Part shown: positions 35,251-60,532 of the stretch, piece after piece
Layout of the letters: each line of letters opens with the position of its first letter
Position numbering within the stretch: the first letter of the stretch is position 1
DNA from: Acanthaster planci
Lineage: Eukaryota; Echinodermata; Asteroidea; Valvatida; Acanthasteridae
Reading direction: 5' to 3'
Length of the DNA: 60,532 bases
NCBI RefSeq assembly: GCF_001949145.1
Contig: NW_019091683.1
Span: 99,511 to 160,042 of the forward strand
The notes under the pieces: model-generated
Told to the model about the DNA's origin: nothing
The model's database searches: none
Seen by the model: only the letters and a program-made list of their open reading frames with translations
Position numbers and translations under genes: made by a program

Positions 35251-38200
35251 GTAGCACACCGTCCCCTGAATAAACGTTTATTCCTGTGATTTCATCAATG
35301 GTTCTTTATGATTTGGAAAGAGTTCCATGTTCGAAGTTGACTCATTTTCCTCTTCAGTTATCAGTTAGTTCCCAGAAATCAGTTAGAGTTCAGGAAAGTC
35401 CATTTTAGCAGCGACAGAGTACAAGCTTTTTCAATGAAAACACAATTTGTCGGACCAATTTCACAGGGATTGTACACAGGGTGTAAAATGAACTTCGTGA
35501 ATGGAACTCTGTCCCATGATTTTTACCAAAACAACTTCCGTAATATTCTCCTTATTGGATATCAAATAGTGTGGTAAGGAACCCATGGATGACCAAGGAG
35601 GTCTTGAGCCTGATAAGGTTAAGCCAATATAGGCAACATAAAAAAACCAAGGTTATTTTCGGCCGCACAGTTCTGAAAAAAAATCTTCTGACCGCAATCC
35701 AGGCTACCTGGCTGTACCAACTTATTGAAACAATTATACAACTGCCCTTGAATAATGTAAATTCGGTGGAATTACGGTGGCATACTCTCTGGAAACCATG
35801 ATATATAAAAGTGATCTACATGCACGCTGGCTAATTAGATATAAAACCAAGATTGCCACAAGGAGGCAAGCCACTCCAAGTGTCTGTGCGTGTATGGGTA
35901 TAATCAGTGCGCTAAAGATCATAGGCCATCTCGAAGTCAGATTGCATTACATTAATGCAATGTTACATCTAGTTAAAGCTTTTCCAAGTTTAATCAACAA
36001 AATCAAGATTATTGGTTAGGAAGAGGTCTTAAGGCCAAAAGGTCTCCGGTTTCTGATCAGCGCGCTCGTTGCCTTTGACCTGCACATCGGAAAATGAAAA
36101 GACAGTATTTTATTTAGCATAATACGATGTCCACAAGTTACCAAGCTTGCTTGATCGACTGGATCGAATCCTGATTCCTGAGCATCACCCCTGTTCATTT
36201 GATGTTACAGACCTTGTGCGTTTTGTCCAGAAGAATCTCCTCATACGGACTTGGTGCGCCTGTGGCAAGATCCGCGTGCACACAAACTTTGGAATAATGG
36301 CATCGATTAAACGGTTTCGTATCCAGGTGCCATCGGGCATAATCAAAATGTTGGTACACTGTTACGGTGCGCGTGGTTGAAGAGGGAAACTATATGAGTT
36401 TATGAATTCGATTTAGATAGAAATCGAGATCACACACGGGACCCAATACCGTTGAATGTACACAAAGAAAGCCACAGAAGAAGAAAAAAAAGCCGTTTCT
36501 GACATCTTGGTAATCTTAATCCATCTATCCTTTATCGTGGTAAAATTAAATAGTTACGAAAAAAGCCATTAACCGTCCGTCCAATTTGGCCCTACGACTT
36601 GTAAAAAGTGTTGCCTTGGCAGAACAGGGAGGTACCGCTACGCTTGATTAACAGATTGTTTGATAATATTGATGTTATTGATATTGGATATTGATATGAT
36701 ATTGGATTTTGTATATTCAATATGAGTCAAAATAAAGTTGCAGCTTCAAATAATTTATCCCCGCTGGACATCGGAGGATCCTCGTCGTTAAGTGGGTCAG
36801 TAGTGGTCATTCACGGTTGTTTGCACGGTGATTTAATGCCTTGAACTAGTTACTGGTTCAAGCAGAACTGACAATTAAGGCAATATTTCTTGTGCTTCAT
36901 CAACTCCTTCAACGTCGCTTTCTTCGTCAAAAGAATAAGACGAACAGGACAAGTGATCGATGTCATGATCGGAAAAAGCATCAACGCTGGAATTATCGTC
37001 GCTTGAGTCTGACATGATTGCACACGCTAACGCTACTGCATTACGCACATGTACATGACTCGGTGACGCGTCGTTGTGTAACAGTAAACAGTCGCCGGAT
37101 AAAGGTCTCCGTCCTATGACGTCACGATTCTTGGGCATTTCTTCAGACAACTTTCTCTACCCAACGGCTGTTTAGCTTTTGCTCCCAGAAGGGAGTGAAA
37201 TAGGGTCGTGAAAACTGTAATTTTAACATATTTTCGCACATTTTGGTTATAAAGTTCAGTTCTCTGGACGTGTTCATGCGGGTTTTAAAAGATTTAAGTA
37301 TACAAAAACTACATTTATTTCCAATTTGTAAATATAATGCTTCATTTGTAACGTATACTTGCAAAACATGCGACTACTGCAATATATGTCTACATACAAA
37401 TTTAAACCACACTTTGCACCTAAAAGCTTGCCGTCAAAAAACCAAAATAAATGGAGACAGATCTGAGTGCAACAATGATATAACAAAGTCCTCCCCTGTA
37501 CCACCCATCATCAGAAGGTAATTAAGAGTTCCTTGGCTTTAAGCAAATTATGTTATTTAATGCTGGCTTAATATCATAATTAAAAATCTTATATAAACCT
37601 TGATACATCTCCAAGCACTGCTGAAAAAAGGTACTTTCAAACATGCACTTTGCATGCGTAACGCAACTCTGTGTAAATGAATAACTGTTACATAATCGTA
37701 ACAATTTTATAATGAAGTACATCGAATTGTTTAAACGAATCTTATATGATAGTATCAAGTTTATAATCAGATTTTCAAAGAGTTTTCTTGTAATGCATGT
37801 GTATTCTAGTTTATTATTAGATTTGTTTCTTTTTAGTAAGTGTTTGGGAAACTTTCTGAATATATAAAAGAGACAGGAACTTTAATGAAAGCAATCTTGT
37901 CCAGGAAGTAATACATGAAGTAGCTTATAACAATATCTTCGCATTTTAACTCAGTCGGTCACCTTTAAAGTCAGGTCCCCAGTTAAATCACAAATCAAAT
38001 GAGTTAGGAACTAGAACGATCGATAATATCAAAGTATTGATGAGAATGCCTTTGCCAAAGTCCGCCCGCACAGGCTTTGTCGTGCGACACAATAACTTGT
38101 CATTTGAAAGTGGTAATAAATGATTATCTTTGATAATATGCTGTAATATCTGACAATATCTTACTCAGTCTGATCACCCTTACTAATGCTGGACAGCATA

Positions 38201-38295
38201 TTTAACATAACATCAATTTGTTTTCAACTCAAGTCTGGGGAATTGAAACAGTTTCATATTTTACGAACTGCAGTCGAATACTGTTAAGCGAGACG
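35251..38295. other. Spacer: no recognised gene
   Basis: Contains a minus-strand open frame 36875-37150 with an acidic, Ser/Asp-rich C-terminal half (MSDSSDDNSSVDAFSDHD). This could be an N-terminal scrap of another transposase, but nothing follows it. A TATATAAAAG string lies at 37861-37870 on the plus strand. Nothing else was supported. Confidence 0.4.
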
Positions 38296-39113
38296 ATGAA
38301 GTCTTTTCCCGTTGGTTTCAAGGGAGACTTTGAACAATTTTTGTTGGAACACAATCGTATAATATCCATGCTAATGCAGAGGCTAAACCACCATCATTGC
38401 GGAAGCAGATCAGTAAGAAAGTGAACAAGAAATTTGTACATAGATGAATTGCTTTTGTTTCAGTTTTTTGCTGGGATAGGTGGGTTGNNNNNNNNNNNNN
38501 NNNNNNNNNNNNNNNNNNNNNNNNNNNNNNNNNNNNNNNNNNNNNNNNNNNNNNNNNNNNNNNNNNNNNNNNNNNNNNNNNNNNNNNNNNNNNNNNNNNN
38601 NNNNNNNNNNNNNNNNNNNNNNNNNNNNNNNNNNNNNNNNNNNNNNNNNNNNNNNNNNNNNNNNNNNNNNNNNNNNNNNNNNNNNNNNNNNNNNNNNNNN
38701 NNNNNNNNNNNNNNNNNNNNNNNNNNNNNNNNNNNNNNNNNNNNNNNNNNNNNNNNNNNNNNNNNNNNNNNNNNNNNNNNNNNNNNNNNNNNNNNNNNNN
38801 NNNNNNNNNNNNNNNNNNNNNNNNNNNNNNNNNNNNNNNNNNNNNNNNNNNNNNNNNNNNNNNNNNNNNNNNNNNNNNNNNNNNNNNNNNNNNNNNNNNN
38901 NNNNNNNNNNNNNNNNNNNNNNNNNNNNNNNNNNNNNNNNNNNNNNNNNNNNNNNNNNNNNNNNNNNNNNNNNNNNNNNNNNNNNNNNNNNNNNNNNNNN
39001 NNNNNNNNNNNNNNNNNNNNNNNNNNNNNNNNNNNNNNNNNNNNNNNNNNNNNNNNNNNNNNNNNNNNNNNNNNNNNNNNNNNNNCAACCCTTCAGAACT
39101 TATTGCAGCAATG
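38296..39113 (+). CDS. Possible plus-strand gene fragment interrupted by assembly gap 2
   Basis: ATG at 38296 opens 39 codons (MKSFPVGFKGDFEQFLLEHN...) ending exactly at a GTAAGA donor (38413). A pyrimidine-rich TTTTGTTTCAG acceptor ends at 38463, and the next exon resumes in phase 0 with FFAGIGGL before the Ns. On the far side of the gap, 39086-39113 ends in CAATG|GTAAGG, again a plus-strand donor. Three plus-strand splice sites around one gap are suggestive. Only about 75 codons are visible and the 50-base intron is short. F-A-G-I-G-G resembles motif I of C5-methyltransferases, but eight residues cannot establish that. Confidence 0.3.
38488..39085. other. Assembly gap 2 (598 Ns)
   Basis: Run of undetermined bases 346 bases beyond the predicted stop codon of gene B. 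It may hide the 3' UTR of gene B and part of a plus-strand gene. Confidence 1.
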
Positions 39114-39430
39114 GTAAGGTTTCCTGTTGGCCTGTCACCACCTGATCTGCGCCGGCCTTTTCTCCTGTTTGTTTTTAATGAAAGAGAACGTAACAGTATA
39201 TATCAATGCGAAGTTTGAAAGTATGTCACTATATTGAATAATTGCTGAAAGTTGCATTTTTTCCAAACATGACCTTTGAAGTCAGCCCCTGACCAGACAC
39301 CAGAGACTTTTTTGGCCTTATAAATTGAGAAACTTAAACGCTGTCGTTAATGCTGTTTGGTAGGTAGCGGTATGTATGTCATTCTTAATGACCAGCAGAA
39401 TCACTTTAACCTATACACATTTTAAACGTG

Positions 39431-52931
<13,501 letters not shown>

Positions 52932-52957
52932 GCTGCTCCTTCTCTGGTTCGGCTAAC

Positions 52958-55900
52958 CTAAAAGATAAACAAAACTGAGTTAATGAGGTTATGCTAGGTT
53001 TTTGTTTTCACGTGTACGCCATTAATTTGTTTGCATTTCACCTATTTAATGTATTGAGATACCAATCTCTGCACATGGTAGCATTGTCCTTCACATGTGG
53101 CTTCATTTGTAAAGGGTTGACACATTCTGACTCGAGAACTTCACTACAAATGCTTCTTGACGTCATATTCACTTCGCTTTTGCATTCACCACGCGTCATT
53201 GAACCGCCTTTTGATGTTCACCCGCAACAAATCTTGTGATCGTGCTTTGTATTCGTTTGTATTATTTTGAGATTTTGTTTTCAACTATTTGTTCCTCTTG
53301 TTGCTGATGCTGTAGTTTACCATTTTTGTTGTTTATTCACTTGTTTGTTTGTTCACTTGATTGATCCCTGCCAACCCGCCCTGCTTGCTTATATTTGTTT
53401 CCCAGCTCACAACAGGCGTAAATCGCGGGGGGATTGGAGGTATATATCAATCCCCCCCTCCCCAACATTAACACACACACTTTCTGAGTTCGGAATATGA
53501 GCTATTAAATCGTTCCCCCACACGCTTTTTGTGATAAGCAAAACATTAGAGCAGATTGTGAATTTTTTCCCGGATTTCCCAAAGACTAAAATGTTTGCAA
53601 TATTATTAAAAGGGGAAAGCAATTTTTAAAAGCCATAAACATACCATTCTGATGTATTAAACCACTCTTGTGACGTAAAGTGTCGATTTTTCCCTAAGAA
53701 TGTACAGTTTTTAAGAATGTAGAGTTTGGACATTCTTCAAAACTGATGGTCAAACTTGATTTGATACACCCAGAAAAAGCACTTGTGACATTAAATTACA
53801 ATGTCAAACACGCTGAGAAACGCTCTCAAAAATAAAGCAGGTTGTTTTAGAGGTTCAATACGGTTGAAAAATTTTTAGATTTGACGCGGCTACATTTTCT
53901 GTTGAGATTAGCGATTTTCAATTAAAGCGAACCGCTCCTTACATTGCACTATATGTTTTTAATGTGTCTTCTTTATTTTTGCGTATACTTCTTCCATTTT
54001 AGTTTCATTTTTACATATCCCTTCCATTTTAGTTTTTTTATCTTTTTTAAGTTTTAATTTAGAAGTAGATTCTTAAGGTTGCGTATAATTATTTATTATT
54101 TTTCTTATCCTTTTTCTTTGTGTATGTATTTTAAACTTCGCATTTAGCCACTTCACTTTCGGTTAAACCTCAGTTTCACCTCTAGTCTGCTATTAAACAA
54201 TCTGTAAAACAACTTCAGCAATCACAATTCATGTTCAATTTTGCAAAACAGATTAATCGTTTAAAACTTAAGTATGATACCTCCCAAATGAATGAGGTGA
54301 TATTCCAAATGTGTGTTTTTCCAAACGGAAGAATATTTTTGGTGACTGAGGGATCTGAAATAGGAAGCATGTACTTCCAAGGTTGTAAACGTCATCTTCC
54401 TTTGAGGAGACAGTCAACTGTACTTCTCAAAATAGTCACTCGTGATACTTGCTAGTTGGTGGGGTAAAAGGTTCCCAGCCCCGTACAGTCATCTCGATAG
54501 CCTTAGGCTTTGCTAACTTAAATTTAGCGTATTTCCGCAACAATCGTATAGACATAAATCAATTTGGATCGTACGACAGTGTGTGTATGTGCCATGCCAT
54601 ACACTGATGGCATCGACTGCATACATGTCTGTGTGTAACTTCGTGTAAAGCATGAATTGAGTCTGTGAATGAAAAATAGTTGTGCACCCTGCCAAGGAGT
54701 TACTCCACGGTTTGAGACAGGAATGATACTTGCAAATGTCATAGCCAGCCAACGCTGGACAAAGATGGAATTCATCTCGCGGCTCTCAAAGTATCAGTAA
54801 AGCCTTTTTGTTGTTTTGTACAATATGGAAAATAATAGTGGAAGGAGGGACGTGGCTAAAGTCTGGGTTCGCGCACTTGCCCATTCCAATCAAAGAATCT
54901 CCACTTTTTCGTTGTTTCTCTTTATCAGATTCTTCATGAATTTGATTACAGAAGTACATCTTTATCAAGAACATCTCCCCCTATATGGTGTTCCCCCCGC
55001 CCGCTTTTCCAATTTCCATGACTGGGCATTTCACCCCCCCCCCTCACCTTTCCCCACCCCCTTTCAAACACAGTTTTACGCCACTGCAGTTCACTGGAAT
55101 AATGCTATTAATTTGGTTTTTACCTCCTTCGTATAGGCTCTACCAATTGAAGTCAACCTTTTTTCGCGACATAAAGGCTTGAACTTCAACCTAACAAGTT
55201 TGTAAAGATCTTTAAATCCCCGTCTTTGCCGTATTTACGTATTTAGAGGGCTACGCTTTCACAAACTAATAACCAAGGCTTTTGAAACCAGTCCATGCAT
55301 TGCTATAAACACAAAAGCAGAACTTCAACTGAATGTCCTGTTTGCACTTTTTGATGAGGCTGCACCATATTGTTTGTACAGTGGAGTATCATTTCAAAAT
55401 TCCCGAGTTATATCCGCATTCCATTCCACTGAACACAATGGCTGGTACACAATTTTTACAAGTTTGTTAGCTGCGTTACTGGTATAATAAGTTAAACACT
55501 ATAGATAAACAAAAGATAAGACGTAAAAAAGATTTGCCATATTCCAGTGGTGAAATACTAAATTTGAACTTGATTGCAAATTGCGATTTTGACATGCTTA
55601 GAGGCGACCATGTCTCGGGTTCCCAGAACTCGAGTAGGGTTAGTGGTCCATTACATGAAATACTTGGAAATCTTTCTAAGCAAACATATATCTGACGAAA
55701 CCAGTTTTGATTCGGTAGGTTTTGTTTTTGTATGTGTCTAACTGTCCTTTGATGAGCTCTTCAGTCTTTATACAGTCGTTAATGCCGCTGCATCTGGCTT
55801 CGAATTCCGCCCCGGTCCACGTGTGGATTGGGCGTTCTGACCCTACCTGATCCCGTGGGTTTCACCGAGAATATTCTTCTGAGGTTTTCCTCCCACCTCT

Positions 55901-56755
55901 AAAACTGTAAATGTTTCTCACTGTCTCCTCTCTACAGGTTTCTTCAGGCTTGTGAGCTATAGTGCCTCGGGCACTTTTGAAAAATCCTTGGTGTCATTAC
56001 CAGAAATTGTAAATAATAATAATTACAATTCATTATTCCTTAGGTATGATTTCGGTGTGTTTTAAGGGCTGAAAAAGTGTCTTTTTTGTACGTACACACT
56101 GAAATATAAACATTAAGGGCAAAATGCATGACTCCAGTTTAACTTACCTTGCAAAAGACAAAGAGACAACTGACGCCGTATGCCGAAAATGTGTAAAAAG
56201 CAGCTTTTCGTGTGCAAGTGAAAAGTGATATCCTGAGCATTGACAGCGTGACTGCTGATTACAAGGGGAATATTATTTACATTGAAATGAGCCCTGGTGT
56301 CAGGTGTCTGTTCATATGTATGATAACAATAGCTACAATACAATACGTGTCGAGAGCGGCGGGGCGTTCGGTGAAAACGCTACTAGTAATCTATTTACCT
56401 TACATTTTAGCGGGCTGATTATAGCAATCGCAACTTCCTTAACCCTGACACTTTAAAGGGCAACTGCAATGTATTTTATTTAAACTTAAAACTTTCAAAA
56501 TGCACCTTTACATCTCTTTTAAAATTTTGCTTCACTGTATTGCTTCACTGTATTGCTGTATTGCTGCCTGCCTCTTTGGTTTTTGTGGTAACGAAAATTT
56601 CCATATTCATGAACAAATCTGTAATGTGATCTCAGGAAGAAAATGTTGTATTGGTTTGTACACAAAGCATGTTGATTTATTTGATTTTGACTTACATAAA
56701 ATTTCTTTTCTTGGGTGATTCAATGATATTTAACATTAAACATTTATTTCATTTC
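52958..56755. other. Region upstream of gene B: no recognised gene
   Basis: Expected to hold the gene B promoter and a noncoding first exon. Neither could be placed with confidence. Short poly-C stretches (about 53450 and 55040) and scattered ORFs below 110 codons are all that is visible. Confidence 0.45.
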
Positions 56756-58850
56756 TTAAGTGCCATTTCTGTGGGCAATATTCAATAGCGCTGTACATAT
56801 CAAAAAAGACAATCTTGAATCCAGCCAGACTCCCAGACTACAGACACAGTCAACAATTTTTATATGGTTGTCAACAATTTTAACATGGTCAATGTGGATT
56901 TTATGCAATTGTTGTTGAGAACCAAACAAAGTGACCTCTGATTTTCCAACGTTAAGTTTCAACTTGTGTTTCAACACCCACGCTTGAACCGAAGAAACAC
57001 ATTTTTCAATATTTTGCAATGGATGAGTTTGATGACACAGTTTGGGAAAAAATTGCAACAACTGGGTATCAAACCACAACTTTGAATAAAGAACTTAAAT
57101 AAGCCCTGAAAAGCATGGGGCCCAAACATGAACCTTGAGGAACCCCAAATTCAACACTGATACGTTCCAACGGAGCACATGAAATTGAAACCCTTTGGTA
57201 AGGATTGCTGGGGTATGATGACAGCCAAGTGAGTAAAGTTACAAAAACCAAAATCATTCTCCATAATTTGGACAAACCGTATCAAATGCGGCTCTATTAA
57301 AGGTCAAGTAAAACAATCATGGCTACCTGTTTGTTACCCATATTTTGAAACAGAAGTAATTCTACTGAGCATGGCTTCTGTAGTGTGAAACTGCCTATAA
57401 GCTGGTTGATTTGTCGGGAAGAGATTGTTCTTGTGCATACGAGCAGTGATTTGATTTGCAGCTATACGTTCCACTAATTTGGAAACGAAACACAAATTAC
57501 TGATTGATCTGAAATTCGAAAAGTCGGCACCGGCCCCTCGTTTCTTAATCAAGGGAACAATATCACTGTATTTTCCATTCAGTGGCAAATACACCACTTC
57601 TAAAGGAACAATTAACCATAGATGTTATAGGAAATAAAATATCTATACATTCCTTTAACAACCACGTTGGAATGGGATCACTAATACAATGTTAAAAAGG
57701 AGCTTTCAGAATAAAACGTTTGACCAAATTCGCATTAAGGGGTGCCAAACAGCCTAGTTCTTGACCAGCCCCATTTATTTTACATAAAATATCGACAACA
57801 GGAGCCTGACTCTCCAAATCATACTTGATGTTAATGATTTTATCAGTGAAATGGCGATTAAAGCCATTAGCCATGTCACTTTCCGAAGAACAAGTAGGAT
57901 ATTTATCACTTCTACTTGGCTTCAGCAGATAATTATTAATGCCACATAGTTTCTTTTGATCACCATAGCAATCATTAATCTTACTAAAGTAATAATCCTT
58001 ACAGGGCTGAAAAAGCATATTTATTGTCTTATTTCTGAAATGCTGGAAAACATCTCTGCTAGACGTTGTAAAGTGTCTTCGCCAGAGCCTTTTAGCACGC
58101 CTCCTTAATTGTCTTGTAATTTTCTGGAAACTTTGGCCGAATTGTAATTTTCTTAGATTTTAAGGGAGCATGCCTATCCAATAACTCCTTTAAAATAGTA
58201 TTATATACGCTCACCATCTCGTCAACATCTTCACTCACCAACAAATCATTATCACATAACTGAGAAAAGCGTATATCATTTCTAAGTGCAGCCTTGTCAA
58301 TCTTCCGGTAAGATCTATACGATTGTGTTTTCACTTCAATATGCCTGGCATGTTTTGTAACAATGTAGTGACAAAACAATGATCTGATATAAAGTAGCCC
58401 TCTACAGGTAGAGAGAGGCAGAGTTTACTGTCGTCATGTGTAATAAATAAATCAAGAGTATGACCAGATGCATGAGTTGGAACATGCACGTGTTGGATCA
58501 GGTTTCTCGAAAAACAAATATCATAAAACTTCATAACCATTGGATTTTCTACATCATTGACATGGACATGGAAAATATCCACAAATGAGTACAGGCAAGT
58601 TACAGTCTAACACAACATCCAAGTAAGTTTCAAATTCCTCAAAAATGCATTAATAGGAATGGGATGTATGGTTGAATAAGGACATCTGTACACAGTTATC
58701 AACTTCACTGGATTGCCTCTAAAGCCAACTGTCCATTCAATAAACTCAAAAGATGCCATTTCCCCAAAGTTGGTTTTATTCACCTTAATTATACAGGTCA
58801 CTGCGAAAGACAACACCGATGCCCCCAAGTGAGTTCATGAAGCTTTTATC
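56756..58850 (-). mobile_element. Decayed CR1/L2/Jockey-like LINE with endonuclease and reverse transcriptase
   Basis: Reading leftwards from about 58830, an endonuclease part shows SFEFIEWTVGF, VKLITVYRCPYS and, after a break, the block THASGHTLDLFITHDDSKL with SDHCFV. Linker and reverse transcriptase pieces follow: SKKITIRPKFPENYKTIKEA, ADFSNFRSISNLCFVSKLVERI, FGVPQGSCLGPMLF, and HKLKLNVGKSEVTLFGSQ near 56900. At least five frame breaks occur. The YADD site is degraded to W-F-D before TQLLQFF. Similar in layout to the LINE in gene A but with poor visible sequence identity. Confidence 0.85.
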
Positions 58851-60532
58851 AATTGTAGATAAAGCATAGGTTCCTCAAAGTGCAAGTAATTCAGCTCTTG
58901 TGTAACTCTGGCGGGCTGTTAGAGAACCAGTATGAATTTGATTGCCATTCTGCTGCCATGGTGCTATTTCTGTAGGTAGGTGGGGATACTGAGATGACCT
59001 CAGTTGTGTCACAGCCGATGACTGCCTAGCAATGCTGTAACCGGTGAATATCGCTGTGTGTTGTGAAACACTGGTCCGGGATTTTTGGCGCCGTCAATGA
59101 AGATTTTTATATTCACTGAGGCATTACCGTAAGGAATGAATAAACATGAATAACCATGTTTAGTCCACCTATATACACCTGTGGTGAATGAAGACTTGTG
59201 GTACGCAAAATAGTGAAAGGCCTAGGTTGTAGTTTTCAGGTGAAAGCTGCCATGATGATGAACAGATATTGCAATTTCCTGGCCTTGAGTGGAATTTGCT
59301 ATGGTCAGCAACACCAGTAATTGTATGACGAGCAGGCCTACTTGAAGTAGGCAGATGCCTCGGGATAAATTCTGAGCCAGATAAAACAACTCCCTCCACG
59401 TTTCGGCGATTCGCAGTCAAAACACTACGTGTGAGGTTCCAAAATATTGTCACTCCAATCTCCTCAGAAGATTAAGGTAAGAAAAATACAGTGCCCTGTC
59501 CTTGCCAGTTTGATGAGACTGCTACCGAATTGAGCCGCACCCACCGTGTGTAAATGTGTCGGAAGTCAAGGTGATGTCAACAAGTTCACACAAAAGTCGC
59601 AACAAAAATGTGCAAAAAAGACAAAATTCACTCCAACAGCCACAAGAATCATCACACGTTCAACATCAAAGCAAGACAATGAACGATGGTTAAAAATCAG
59701 CGTTGATAGTAGTAAGAAAAAGTAGTTAAATTCGATCAGGAACAGAGCTAAAAATTCGAAATGGCAGCCGCTCAACAGCGCCCTCGTAATATGTAGGTAC
59801 ACAGGAATGAGAAAGCATGCAACCCTTTCTCGGAAATGTTTCTATAGGGTTAATTTAGGGTTCACAATTTGAACGGAAAATCTAGCTACATCAGAGCAAC
59901 AACTCCCTCAGTTGTCGAGGAAAAAAGGCAATTAGTAATACGTTTAAAACATACACATTTAAATGCATTTAACCAAAAGGGGGTTTCAAATAAGTGTCAC
60001 ACATTGAAGAAGAGTTTAATAAAGATGCAGAAAATTAATTTCTGCTGTATTTAACATCAATCCCTTTGATACATTGCTTGAAAAAATTCTCTAGATTTAT
60101 TTTCCCATAATATGTCATCTTGTTTACACCATCAAAAAATGGAAAAAATATTCAGGCATACTTTTTTGTAAACATGAGTATGGTACAAATATGTGGCATA
60201 GGGTTTAGTTTGGGTGGCTAAGGGTCAAGTGATAATTTCATACGGTTTCCAGCCCCCCAGGAAAACTCGCTTTCTCTGATTTTTATCTGTTCAAATAAAT
60301 ATGGAAGCGTCCAAATGTCATTTGTCATCAGAGCTCAACTATAACAAGCTAAAAAGTTTTTTCCTGTTCATGCTAAGATGCGAATGAGCCTGCGGGTGAC
60401 CTTTGACTAAAATCTGGTACTCTGAGTTCATCAAATTCACAAGATCTAACAATTAGAATTCTCCATACTAAAAACACCGTTACTCTACCTCGTATACCCA
60501 GCAAGAAATGAGACCGAGGGGTACCCCCCAAA
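58851..60532. other. Right end of window: no recognised gene
   Basis: 58850-59450 may include the poorly conserved 5' part of the adjacent LINE. Beyond that only short open frames occur. No SRCR, EGF or sushi exon was found to the right of 52931. Confidence 0.4.

Noticed and set aside
36875-37150. Minus-strand frame with LLLHNDASPSH and acidic tail
   Set aside because: The resemblance to mariner LLHDNA-PH and to acidic transposase N-termini is superficial. No further blocks support either.
38318-39145. Open frames of 221-256 codons over gap 2
   Set aside because: Mostly Ns. Only the flanking splice-like signals were kept, as a low-confidence candidate.

Overview
This is animal nuclear DNA, not microbial. 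It has split genes with GT-AG introns, LINE and DNA-transposon debris, and two assembly gaps (13286-14196 and 38488-39085). It is rich in single-exon SRCR (scavenger receptor cysteine-rich) domains joined to EGF, sushi/CCP and LDLR-type YWTD modules. That mix points to a marine deuterostome with an expanded SRCR repertoire. An echinoderm, probably a sea urchin, is the most likely source; amphioxus is less likely. The organism is inferred from gene content only.

Two large receptor-like genes lie head-to-tail on the minus strand. Gene B (39431-52931) looks complete: signal peptide, SRCR x4, EGF, SRCR x2, CCP x3, transmembrane helix and a short tail. Its eleven intron-exon joins between 52847 and 39591 all fall in phase 1, and the spliced frame stays open for about 917 codons. 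Gene A (starts at 18247 and runs off the left edge) has a signal peptide, a six-bladed YWTD propeller on four exons and an EGF. It then repeats the module order of gene B: SRCR x4, EGF, SRCR x2. At least 968 codons are visible, and its C-terminus lies outside the window. Gene A therefore looks like a gene-B-type paralogue that gained a YWTD-EGF cassette directly after the signal peptide.

In both genes the SRCR domains alternate strictly between two subtypes. One has LRLVGG / ACRQLGF / CSPSG signatures; the other has VRLVNG / VCRELGF / CG signatures. A two-exon pair seems to be the unit of duplication.

The remaining DNA is mainly mobile-element debris. The 7.7-kb first-propeller intron of gene A holds a 2.75-kb element with about 600-bp terminal inverted repeats and one C2H2 zinc-finger ORF, then the first gap, then a truncated LINE. 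The 21-kb spacer between the genes holds a broken piggyBac transposase, a frame-shifted THAP-domain remnant, several hairpins, one unrecognised two-exon gene candidate on the minus strand and one gene fragment candidate on the plus strand that enters the second gap. Gene B introns carry two MITE-like elements, one lying 14 bases inside a splice donor. A second decayed LINE lies upstream of gene B.

Family knowledge suggests both genes encode surface or secreted recognition proteins, as in echinoderm coelomocytes. No expression evidence can be read from sequence. No RNA genes were recognised, but no tRNA or rRNA scan could be run.
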